Shown piece after piece: positions 7,302 to 13,686 of a stretch of 13,686 bases of DNA. The notes under the pieces are model-generated. The model saw only the letters and a program-made list of their open reading frames with translations. It was not told where the DNA came from and did no database searches. This DNA is from Bacillota bacterium (GTDB taxonomy: Bacteria; Bacillota; Bacilli; Bacillales_B; DSM-18226). The stretch spans positions 1 to 13,686 of the forward strand of contig JAUZQA010000036.1 in NCBI GenBank assembly GCA_030705665.1, given 5' to 3'. Both the position numbers and the translations under genes were made by a program. Position 1 is the stretch's first letter, and each line of letters starts with the position of its first letter.

Positions 7302-7328
7302 AAAAAACCCACAATTATTTGCGGGTTT
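7302..7328 (-). terminator. Rho-independent terminator of the sensor kinase-like gene
   Basis: On the minus strand AAACCCGC (7328-7321) pairs with GTGGGTTT (7312-7305), 8 bp including one G-T pair, across the 8-base loop AAATAATT. Three more T (7304-7302) follow directly, giving six in a row. It lies 35 bases after the stop codon of the gene at 7364-8638. Confidence 0.85.
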
Positions 7329-7363
7329 CGATAAAGCCTAACCATTTATTTCTTCAAATTTTA

Positions 7364-8638
7364 TTAAACGGCCCATTTGGGAAAATACAAGCTAAAAGTT
7401 GTTCCTTCGTTTGGTGATGACTCAACTTCTACCCTTCCACCCATGGATTCAGCAATTTTATAGGTTGAAACAAGTCCTAAACCTGTCCCATTTTCTTTTA
7501 CTGTTGGAAGTGGCTTTCCAAGCAGAGGCAGTACGCCATCAGGGATTCCTGCTCCATTATCTTCAATAACGATGTAGATCTCTTTTAGCATCTCGTGCAA
7601 ACAAATATTTACCCTGCCTTTAGAATCACATGCTTCAACTGCATTTTTTATAAGATTTATAAGGGCAAAACGCACCATAGTCCGATCGCCTTTAAACGAA
7701 ATATCTTCCTCTAAGGTTGAACTATACTTAAGTTCAACCTGATGTACATTCGCATACAACTTCATTAATTCAACAATATTTTCTAATTCCTTAACAAAGC
7801 TCCAAGAGATTTGTTTCTCTTTACTATCATCCAAAATAGACAAATATTGTTCTAATCCCTGTTTGGCTTGGTTTAATTCTAATTCAATTTTTCTTAAAGA
7901 AAACGATTGATGTGATGTTAATGGTTCTTCTTTTACTTGACTAATCATTTCTTTCACGTTTGTTAACGGAGAAGATAATTGTTGAGAGATAAAAACAAGT
8001 AAATGGTTTAAAGTATGGTTTTTCTCAAATTGAATCATTTTTAGTGAAACATCTTCTATTTCTTTCAATGTATTTTGAAGATACATTATCATCCAAAAAG
8101 TGATATAGTTAAAGATTGAAAACCAAACCCAAAGATTAATCTCCTGGCGGGTAAATGAATAATCGTCTAAGAATTGGGTTCCTAAGGCAAAGAATATTAG
8201 CGAACAAGTTAACAAAATATAGGGATAAAATTTCTTCCATCTTGGAGTCAATTTTTCTGAACGCGGTAAAATATAGCCAAAGGCGATAACAAAAAAGATT
8301 GTCATCGATAAGCCTCCCAAATAAAAACCGAGGCCTCCAATGATAAATCGATAGGTTATCAATACTAGGGAAAGAAGGACGCCGACCCGATATCCTCCAA
8401 ATATAAACGCGATGATTAATGGAATAAAACGAAAGTCTAAAATATAATTGCTATTAATGGATACCGGAAAAGTCATGCAAATGATAATAGAAATTCCACA
8501 TAAAATACTCAAAATGACTTTTTGGTGGACCTTCTTCATGATTTTCTTTTGAAAAAAGGATTGATATATAACCATTGGAAATAAAATACAAAATATTTGC
8601 AGTAACCATAAACCAATGTATGGGGGAATTTTTAACAA
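7364..8638 (-). CDS. Membrane sensor histidine kinase-like protein with a degenerate H-box
   Basis: The 424-residue protein has an N-terminal multi-span membrane region (about 8-190) of the 5TM/LytS-YhcK type. It includes DFRFIPLIIAFIFGGYRVGVL (68-88), as in KinB-like sporulation kinases. A DHp-like helix pair follows (about 205-270), then an intact ATP-binding domain: N-box NLIKNAVEA (328-336), EDNGAGIP (359-366) and NGTGLGL (383-389). The H-box is abnormal. Where kinases have SHExRNPLT, this protein reads S218 Q219 Q220 L S S P L T226, so the phospho-acceptor His is Gln. It may bind ATP without autophosphorylating, act as a partner in a heterodimer, or be an ATP-dependent sensor. No response regulator is next to it. 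Start TTG 8638 has a perfect AAAGGAGG 7 bases upstream. The gene diverges from the DedA-PAP2 gene. Confidence 0.85.
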   Translation of the reverse strand: MLKIPPYIGLWLLQIFCILFPMVIYQSFFQKKIMKKVHQKVILSILCGISIIICMTFPVSINSNYILDFRFIPLIIAFIFGGYRVGVLLSLVLITYRFIIGGLGFYLGGLSMTIFFVIAFGYILPRSEKLTPRWKKFYPYILLTCSLIFFALGTQFLDDYSFTRQEINLWVWFSIFNYITFWMIMYLQNTLKEIEDVSLKMIQFEKNHTLNHLLVFISQQLSSPLTNVKEMISQVKEEPLTSHQSFSLRKIELELNQAKQGLEQYLSILDDSKEKQISWSFVKELENIVELMKLYANVHQVELKYSSTLEEDISFKGDRTMVRFALINLIKNAVEACDSKGRVNICLHEMLKEIYIVIEDNGAGIPDGVLPLLGKPLPTVKENGTGLGLVSTYKIAESMGGRVEVESSPNEGTTFSLYFPKWAV

Positions 8639-8834
8639 TTGAACTCCTCCTTTCTTAATATATTTAAAGTTTACATCTAAGAAATAGAGCTTTCTATTAA
8701 AAATGTCACATTTTCGTCAAATTTTTAAAAAAAGTTTTTTTCTATAATCCTTTTCTTTATCAATAAACAATTTGAACATTTTTAAACTATGTAAGGTCTT
8801 TTAAAGTAAATCGATTAGAAGGGAATGTAGAGTT
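8639..8834. promoter_or_regulatory. Divergent promoter region with one Spo0A-box match
   Basis: This 196-base gap separates two divergent genes. The minus strand carries TGACGAA (8719-8713), a match to the Spo0A box TGNCGAA. A plus-strand TATAAT (8743-8748) lies 23 bases further on, so the box would sit just upstream of the -35 position of that promoter; no good -35 hexamer is visible. One six-base fixed motif is expected by chance about every 2 kb when both strands are counted, so this is only suggestive. Confidence 0.3.
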
Positions 8835-10124
8835 TTGAACTATCTGATCCATTTGTTAGACCAATATGGATACATTGTTCTATTCTTTTCCTTGATGCTT
8901 GAGTTAATCATAATTCCAATCCCGAACGAAATATTGATGAGTTATGTTGGGTTCCTCGTTTACCAAGGAAAATTAAATTTATATGCTGTCATTATTTTTG
9001 GCGGATTAGGAGGAATCATTGGAGTAACGATTTCCTATTGGATTGGTTATAAATTAGGAACGCCATTTTTTTATAAATATGGCAGCAAAATTCATATGGG
9101 TCCTGACAAAATTGATAAAATTTCTAGGTGGAATAAAAGGTACGGTAAAAGGCTTTTACTATTTTCCTACTTCATTCCGGGGGTTCGTCACTTAACAAGT
9201 TTATTCTCCGGAATCACAAGAGTATCATTTAAAGGATACGCATTCTTTGCATACATTGGGGTTTATTTGTGGGTAGGAACATTTATCACGTTAGGAAAAA
9301 TATTTGGTCCCAAATGGGAGCAATTTCACACAGAGTCAAAAAGGTTCATCTTAATAGCATGTATTCTAATCGCGATTGTCTATGTGATTTACTTATTGAT
9401 TAAGATATACAGAGAGAAGATCGTTGATAACTTATTGCTATTATTTGAACACACATTCAAAAAATTCCATAGCTTTCTCAAGATAAAAATTTTAATCTTT
9501 AGCATTGGTGTTATTTTTATTGGGTTATTTAGTCTCATGATTGGACTTATACAAGATTTTATCGCAAACGAATTCAACCAATTTAATACAATTGCTTCCA
9601 TGGTCATTTTTTATTTGTTTGATGATACATGGAAGAGCTTAATGAACATTCTGAATTACTTAACCGCTTGGAAGTCATTAACCATCACGGGATGTTTAAC
9701 ATTAGTCTGGATTGTCATTATGGGAAAAAATAAGCTTTTAGAAGTTCAATACTACTTAATTGGAATAATTGGGGCCCTGCTATTTGGAAAGGGACTTAAT
9801 TTATTGTTTGGTCAAATCTCAGGTAATAAATTAGGAAATAACACATTTCCCAGCCAGCAAACATTCATTTCTATTGTGATATTTGTTTTCTTCATGTATG
9901 CAATTGTACGTCAATGTAAAAAGACATGGATCAACATGATTGTCGTCACCTTAACGATTTTCGTCCTAGTTTCCATTGCTGCTGCAAGGGTTTACCTTCA
10001 TTTGCAAGCACCTAGTGATGAAGTTGCAGGCTATGTTTTCGGAGGAGTTTGGGTAAGTTTTATTATCTTAATTGTTGAAGTTTCAAGATTGTTAAATTTA
10101 ATTAAATTATCACTTCGAAAATGA
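8835..10124 (+). CDS. DedA-family membrane protein fused to a degenerate PAP2 domain
   Basis: The 429-residue membrane protein has two parts. Residues 1-165 are a DedA/VTT domain: an acidic-proline motif at E23...PIPNE (28-32), GGLGGIIGVTISYWIGYKLG (56-75), and FIPGVRHLTSLFSGITRVSF (113-132). DedA proteins are linked to lipid-carrier transport and membrane homeostasis. After a linker helix (about 170-205), residues 220-415 look like a PAP2 phosphatase membrane core. However, the catalytic motifs are altered. PSGH is P339-S-Q-Q342, and SR-x5-H-x3-D is AR385-x5-Q391-x3-D395. Both catalytic His are Gln, and no KX6RP is evident. The PAP2 part is therefore probably not a phosphatase and may bind lipid phosphate. 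Start TTG 8835 has only a modest ribosome site (AGAAGGG, 11 bases away). Fusions of this kind with active motifs exist in other bacteria. Confidence 0.82.
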   Translation: MNYLIHLLDQYGYIVLFFSLMLELIIIPIPNEILMSYVGFLVYQGKLNLYAVIIFGGLGGIIGVTISYWIGYKLGTPFFYKYGSKIHMGPDKIDKISRWNKRYGKRLLLFSYFIPGVRHLTSLFSGITRVSFKGYAFFAYIGVYLWVGTFITLGKIFGPKWEQFHTESKRFILIACILIAIVYVIYLLIKIYREKIVDNLLLLFEHTFKKFHSFLKIKILIFSIGVIFIGLFSLMIGLIQDFIANEFNQFNTIASMVIFYLFDDTWKSLMNILNYLTAWKSLTITGCLTLVWIVIMGKNKLLEVQYYLIGIIGALLFGKGLNLLFGQISGNKLGNNTFPSQQTFISIVIFVFFMYAIVRQCKKTWINMIVVTLTIFVLVSIAAARVYLHLQAPSDEVAGYVFGGVWVSFIILIVEVSRLLNLIKLSLRK

Positions 10125-10131
10125 GAAGCAT

Positions 10132-10178
10132 AAAAAAAGGTCTATTCACTATCATTGATAGAGAGCAGACCTTTTTTT
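10132..10178. terminator. Long bidirectional terminator between DedA-PAP2 and the deacetylase
   Basis: Outer arms AAAAAAAGGTCT (10132-10143) and AGACCTTTTTTT (10167-10178) form 12 bp. Inside is the nearly self-complementary CTATCATTGATAG (10149-10161). Seven T end the plus strand and seven the minus strand, so it can stop both converging genes. It overlaps the deacetylase stop codon at 10177-10179. Confidence 0.9.
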
Positions 10179-10878
10179 AATAAAATTCATCGATACGTTT
10201 ATAGACGTATCCTCGTTTGGATAGTTCTCTAAAAACCGTTTTTAATGCAGCAATCGTATATTGTGGTGCATCCTCGTTTGCCCCCCATGTTTCTCCTGAA
10301 TCATGTAGAAGGATAATATCTCCTGGCTTTATACCATTAAGTATGCCTTCTTCTCTTTTTTTACTGCCACCTTTACTGCGCCAGTCCCCTACCATCAAAG
10401 ACCAAAGAATAATTTTATAATCCTTATGTGTCAAATAATCAAACAAATTTAACATTCCCCATGGTGGCCGATAGAATTTTGGCTTCGTTCCTGTTATCCC
10501 TTTAATGATGTTTGCTGATTTTTCTAGATCCTGTTGTACCCTCCAAGGCGTCATCAACCAATTCGACCGATGCACATAATTATGGATTCCGATTAAATGG
10601 CCTTCCTTATGCATACGGAGAATAATTTCCGGGTACTTTTCCGCCTCCGACCCGACAACAAAAAAACTTGCTTTAATTTGATAGTGCTGCAATAAATCAA
10701 GCAAATCATTGGTATATTTGGGATTTGGCCCATCGTCAAATGTAAAAGCCACCCCGTTTTGAGCAGCAACCGCTTTTCCCGCCTTCTTTAAAACTCCCAA
10801 GCCAGCCCATCTGGATAAAACAAAGGGAATAACTGTATAAATGATTCCAATCAAGATAAACAACTTTATTAAATACAC
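10177..10878 (-). CDS. Membrane-anchored NodB-type polysaccharide deacetylase
   Basis: Carbohydrate esterase family 4 enzymes remove N-acetyl groups from peptidoglycan or other glycans in a metal-dependent reaction. The 233-residue protein has an N-terminal membrane anchor (about 4-22) and all catalytic motifs: TFDDGP (46-51, base D48 and metal ligand D49), HNYVH (99-103, metal ligands), RPPWG (137-141), DW (165-166) and LLHDSG (190-195, H192). It therefore looks active on the outer face of the membrane. Start GTG 10878 has GGAG 10 bases upstream. It lies 27 bases after the GT28 gene with no terminator between, so the two probably form an operon. The context suggests a lipid-linked or wall glycan as substrate, but specificity cannot be read from the sequence. 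Confidence 0.9.
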   Translation of the reverse strand: MYLIKLFILIGIIYTVIPFVLSRWAGLGVLKKAGKAVAAQNGVAFTFDDGPNPKYTNDLLDLLQHYQIKASFFVVGSEAEKYPEIILRMHKEGHLIGIHNYVHRSNWLMTPWRVQQDLEKSANIIKGITGTKPKFYRPPWGMLNLFDYLTHKDYKIILWSLMVGDWRSKGGSKKREEGILNGIKPGDIILLHDSGETWGANEDAPQYTIAALKTVFRELSKRGYVYKRIDEFY

Positions 10879-10905
10879 TAGTAATACGCTCCATTCAATA
10901 TCATT

Positions 10906-12132
10906 CTATTGGAAAAGACTAAAAAGAATCGTATATGCAATATACCTTAACTTTTTAAATTTTTGGATAGAAAGTTGGTCCTCAATAAAAATAAAATTCT
11001 TCAAAAGTTTGCTTTGGATAATATCTAGAACAGAAAAAGCTGCTTTTTTTGTTTGTAAGTTTTCTGCACGTTTTTTCATTTGCTTTAGCATTTCTTGGTT
11101 TTCAAGCATTTCCACTAGCTTTGCCGCCAATTCAGAAGGTTGGCTGGCTTCAATTGCTATGCCTTCCTCTATTAAATATCTTGCATTATCTTCTTCCTGA
11201 CCAGGCAGTGCTTTGATCAGCAACATTGGCAATTCCATTGCAATTGCTTCCGATGTCGTTACACCCCCCGGTTTAGTTACAATCATGTCAGAAACCGCCA
11301 TCAACTCTTCAACGTTATCCGTATAACCCTTTATGACAACATGATGTTTTGAATGATGTAAGCTTTTCTCCAAATGGAGGCGTAATCGATTATTGTTCCC
11401 ACATAAAACTATCAATTGGATGGGATAAGGAATCTTTTCTAGTGTACTATTGGTCAAAAACTCCTTTCCAATTAGTCCTTCTCCACCGCCCATGATCAAT
11501 ACGGTTGGGAGTTTTGCTTCTAATTGATACTTATGAATCAGTTCAGTGCGATTCGATTTTCGTAAGAATTTAGTTCGTATCGGAATACCTGTTGAAGCTA
11601 TTCTTTTAGCGGGAATCCCAAGTCGAATAAGCTCTTGCTTCGTTTCTTGAGAGCCGACAATATATTGATCCGTACAAGGATGCAGCCAATAACTATGGTG
11701 GGTATGGTCTGTAATCACGGTTACTAATGGAACATTCGTAAGCCCAGACTCTTTCAGCTTTGAAAAGATACTAGATGAAAACGGGTAGGTACTCACCACT
11801 ACTGTTGGTTTTTCGTCATGTAAAAGTTTCAGCATCTTTTTGAGCCCTAGGGAGAACATTCTATTTAACTTTTTTGAGAAATAAGTTGGCTGATAGGTTT
11901 TCTGATAAATAAAACCATATAATTGCGGGAATGTTTTCACCCCTTTAATATAAACAAAGTGACTAATAGGAAACAAATTTGGATATGCCCATGCCATAAA
12001 ATCCACAACGGAGGTTTCGACATTTTGATATTTTAATTTTGCAGCCTCTTGAATGGCTTTTGCAGCTTGTTGATGGCCTTCCCCAAAACTGCCTGTTAAA
12101 ATGAGAATTTTTTCTCTACGATTCATTACCAT
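10906..12132 (-). CDS. UgtP/MGDG-synthase-like glycosyltransferase (GT28)
   Basis: The family transfers sugars from nucleotide-sugars to diacylglycerol or similar lipids at the inner membrane face. The 408-residue protein has the MGDG-synthase N-domain (GSFGEGHQQAA, 14-24, and TDHTHHSYWLHP, 141-152). The GT28 C-domain follows, with MGGGEG (214-219), TKPGGVTTSEA (286-296) and PGQEEDNA (310-317), which form the donor-binding site. It resembles B. subtilis UgtP and, as I recall, the uncharacterised YkoN, so the acceptor may not be diacylglycerol. The frame is open from GTG 12147, but that codon lies within the ribosome site. ATG 12132 has GAGGGG 7 bases upstream, so I chose it. It heads an operon with the deacetylase. 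A perfect palindrome overlaps its promoter. Confidence 0.9.
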   Translation of the reverse strand: MVMNRREKILILTGSFGEGHQQAAKAIQEAAKLKYQNVETSVVDFMAWAYPNLFPISHFVYIKGVKTFPQLYGFIYQKTYQPTYFSKKLNRMFSLGLKKMLKLLHDEKPTVVVSTYPFSSSIFSKLKESGLTNVPLVTVITDHTHHSYWLHPCTDQYIVGSQETKQELIRLGIPAKRIASTGIPIRTKFLRKSNRTELIHKYQLEAKLPTVLIMGGGEGLIGKEFLTNSTLEKIPYPIQLIVLCGNNNRLRLHLEKSLHHSKHHVVIKGYTDNVEELMAVSDMIVTKPGGVTTSEAIAMELPMLLIKALPGQEEDNARYLIEEGIAIEASQPSELAAKLVEMLENQEMLKQMKKRAENLQTKKAAFSVLDIIQSKLLKNFIFIEDQLSIQKFKKLRYIAYTILFSLFQ

Positions 12133-12145
12133 CTCTAAACCCCTC

Positions 12146-12164
12146 ACAATGAACGTTTCATTGT
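12146..12164. promoter_or_regulatory. Palindromic operator at the GT28 promoter
   Basis: A perfect inverted repeat has 8-bp arms ACAATGAA (12146-12153) and TTCATTGT (12157-12164) around CGT. It lies directly downstream of the minus-strand -10 TATAAT (12171-12166) and covers the expected start site near 12159. This is a typical place for a repressor, and the shape resembles TetR-family operators. A further half-site CGTTCAT lies at 12181-12187 on the other side of the -10. No regulator gene is in the window. Confidence 0.6.
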
Positions 12165-12458
12165 AATTATAATAGAATCACGTTCATTTTACTCATGTCT
12201 TCAAATAAATAGACGCAAAAGCAAAGAAAAAGTTCATTAAAAAAGCGATTTCCACTATTTTCAAAGAAAAGAACCGAACAATCTCTACCCATAAAAGGTC
12301 TTTTCTTTAGTTAAGGTTGATGCATGGGTTATTGGTGATTATTTAACCCCTATTGTTTGGGACAGGAGGACACTTGACTCCATAACACAGCTAAAGTTAA
12401 ATAAAAATTAAGCCAACTGGGTTATAATGTTGAAGAGACAGATAGGAGGAATAAAAAA
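12165..12458. other. Divergent intergenic region between the GT28 operon and the GT2 gene
   Basis: No gene is visible in this gap of about 290 bases. Besides the GT28 -10 element at the left, the right side has plus-strand promoter candidates for the GT2 gene. One is TTGACT (12374-12379) with TTAAAT (12397-12402) at 17 bases. The other is a perfect TATAAT (12423-12428) without a clear -35. Confidence 0.45.
12166..12171 (-). promoter_or_regulatory. -10 element of the GT28-deacetylase operon
   Basis: A perfect TATAAT reads on the minus strand. No good -35 hexamer lies 16-18 bases upstream (GAGTAA at 17), so the promoter may need an activator or be weak. The leader would be about 27 bases long. 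Confidence 0.45.
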
Positions 12459-13457
12459 ATGAAGGTACCAGTACTCACAATCGTTGTACCGTCCTACAAT
12501 GAGGAAGAAGTACTTGTTGAAACAACACAACAATTAACAAATGTACTATCATCATTAATCAGCGACAAGATTGCTTCACCTGAAAGCAAAATCCTTTTTG
12601 TAGATGATGGCAGTAAGGATCACACATGGAACCTAATTGAGGAACTTACTGAGAAAAATAAATTTGTAACGGGATTAAAGCTTTCACGGAATTTCGGACA
12701 TCAAAAAGCTGTGCTTGCTGGAATGGAAACTGCAGGAAAACTATCAGATTGCGTCATTTCCATTGATGCTGATTTACAGGATGATATTTCAGTCATTCGA
12801 GACTTTATGATAAAATACAATGAAGGCTTTGATATTGTATATGGGGTAAGAAATAGCAGGGATACAGATACCTTTTTCAAACGAGTGACAGCACAAGGAT
12901 TTTACCGTCTAATGAATAAAATGGGGGTCAATACCGTTTATAATCACGCAGATTATCGCCTATTAAGCAAGCGTGCTTTAGAGGAATTAAGCCGCTATAA
13001 AGAGCGGAACTTATTTTTACGTGGAATTGTTCCATTAATTGGGCTGAAGACTACCAAGGTTTATTATAATCGCCAAGAAAGGTTTGCAGGAGTTTCAAAA
13101 TATCCGTTAAAAAAAATGCTTTCCTTTGCATTTGACGGGATCACCTCCTTTAGTATTGTACCAATTAGGCTTATTACACTGATAGGATTTCTTTCATTTT
13201 TCCTTAGCAGCTTTGCAGGAATCTATGCCTTAGTGGTTAAATTTCTTGGTCATACCCAATCAGGCTGGACCTCAATTATGATATCAATCTGGTTCATTGG
13301 AGGATTATTGTTAATGAGTGTCGGCCTAATTGGTGAGTATATAGGAAAAATCTATGAAGAGACAAAAGGCCGCCCGCGTTATTCGATCGAAACTGATTTA
13401 TACTCAGCCCATAAAAACAATACGAAGAAAACACCATATTATATAGGGAGAAACTAA
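12459..13457 (+). CDS. GT2 polyprenyl-phosphate glycosyltransferase (GtrB/CsbB/YkoT-like)
   Basis: These enzymes move a sugar from a nucleotide donor to undecaprenyl phosphate for later decoration of wall polymers outside. The 332-residue protein has the GT-A fold motifs PSYNEEE (11-17), DDGSKD (49-54) and the metal-binding DADLQDD (103-109). The acceptor-side block RQERFAGVSKYPLKKM (205-220) follows. Two C-terminal membrane helices lie at about 234-260 and 272-294, as in GtrB and CsbB. Length is normal. Start ATG 12459 has the strong ribosome site TAGGAGGA 9 bases upstream. Only 4 bases separate it from a GtrA-like gene, the expected flippase partner. The donor sugar cannot be read from the sequence. 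Confidence 0.93.
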   Translation: MKVPVLTIVVPSYNEEEVLVETTQQLTNVLSSLISDKIASPESKILFVDDGSKDHTWNLIEELTEKNKFVTGLKLSRNFGHQKAVLAGMETAGKLSDCVISIDADLQDDISVIRDFMIKYNEGFDIVYGVRNSRDTDTFFKRVTAQGFYRLMNKMGVNTVYNHADYRLLSKRALEELSRYKERNLFLRGIVPLIGLKTTKVYYNRQERFAGVSKYPLKKMLSFAFDGITSFSIVPIRLITLIGFLSFFLSSFAGIYALVVKFLGHTQSGWTSIMISIWFIGGLLLMSVGLIGEYIGKIYEETKGRPRYSIETDLYSAHKNNTKKTPYYIGRN

Positions 13458-13461
13458 ATTA

Positions 13462-13686
13462 ATGAATCACTCCTTTGTTCGCTTTCTATTAGTTGGGGTT
13501 GTTAACACAATTGTTGGATTATCATCTATGTATCTATTTCTTCATGGGTTTTCCTTTTCATATTGGGTTTCTACATTTCTTGGGTATGTTATTGGTGCTT
13601 GCGTCTGATACTTTCTTATTAGTAGTTTTAGATTTTTAAGTAATGCAGCAGTTGGTACTAGCATGCTGCGTTTTGCCATTGTCATC
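13462..13686 (+). pseudogene. GtrA-like flippase gene, interrupted by TGA at codon 49 and cut by the window end
   Basis: The frame from ATG 13462 reads MNHSFVRFLLVGVVNTIVG and continues with membrane helices typical of GtrA proteins, which flip polyprenyl-linked sugars made by the GT2 partner. At 13606-13608 an in-frame TGA falls in GACV-stop-YFLISSFRFLS. Relatives usually have a Ser near here before a Phe/Tyr-Phe-Leu stretch, so a TCA to TGA change is plausible. The same frame stays open and GtrA-like to the window end (26 more codons), so this is a point nonsense change, not a frameshift. Ribosome site TAGGGAG lies 11 bases before the start. It could be a true null allele, a sequencing error or a read-through codon. 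The rest of the gene is outside the window. Confidence 0.75.

Noticed and set aside
10841..11200. Plus-strand 119-residue frame over the deacetylase/GT28 junction
   Set aside because: It is antisense to two supported genes, with low-complexity Phe/Ser/Ile composition and no ribosome site.

Overview
The window looks like chromosomal DNA of an endospore-forming member of the Bacillaceae (Bacillus, Neobacillus or Peribacillus type). It is AT-rich, has strong AGGAGG-type ribosome binding sites and several TTG/GTG starts. It carries an alpha/beta-type small acid-soluble spore protein, the SigI/RsgI pair and two YjcZ-type mini-proteins. No tRNA, rRNA, CRISPR array, insertion sequence or phage gene was seen.

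Layout. (1) 1-2230: the end of an unidentified gene, an SspD-like spore protein gene, and the translationally coupled sigI-rsgI operon on the minus strand. The two units converge on one shared terminator. From memory, sspD lies next to rsgI-sigI in Bacillus subtilis too, so this block looks ancestral. Upstream of sigI are two candidate SigI-type promoters with identical spacing, suggesting autoregulation. (2) 2540-4712: a small unknown membrane protein and prfC (release factor 3), both minus strand. (3) 5028-6752: a stand-alone, short FtsH-like membrane AAA+ metalloprotease. (4) 6792-7064: two tandem YjcZ-type mini-genes behind a possible late-sporulation (SigK-like) promoter. (5) 7364-10124: a divergent pair, a five-TM sensor kinase-like protein and a DedA-PAP2 fusion. 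Both keep their folds but have lost key histidines: the kinase H-box His is Gln, and both PAP2 catalytic His positions are Gln. (6) 10177-12132: a minus-strand operon of a UgtP/MGDG-synthase-like GT28 glycosyltransferase followed by a membrane-anchored NodB polysaccharide deacetylase. A perfect palindrome overlaps the promoter. (7) 12459-13686: a divergent GT2 polyprenyl-phosphate glycosyltransferase followed by a GtrA-like flippase interrupted by an in-frame TGA and running off the window.

How it fits together. Most of the window serves the cell envelope. SigI/RsgI controls wall homeostasis in Bacillus. The FtsH-like protease would act on membrane proteins. The DedA, GT28, deacetylase, GT2 and GtrA genes all work on lipids or lipid-linked glycans. 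The most unusual part is the divergent pair with catalytic-His loss, which may be a sensor/lipid-binding module rather than two enzymes. The GtrA stop codon is the clearest sign of gene damage or sequence error.
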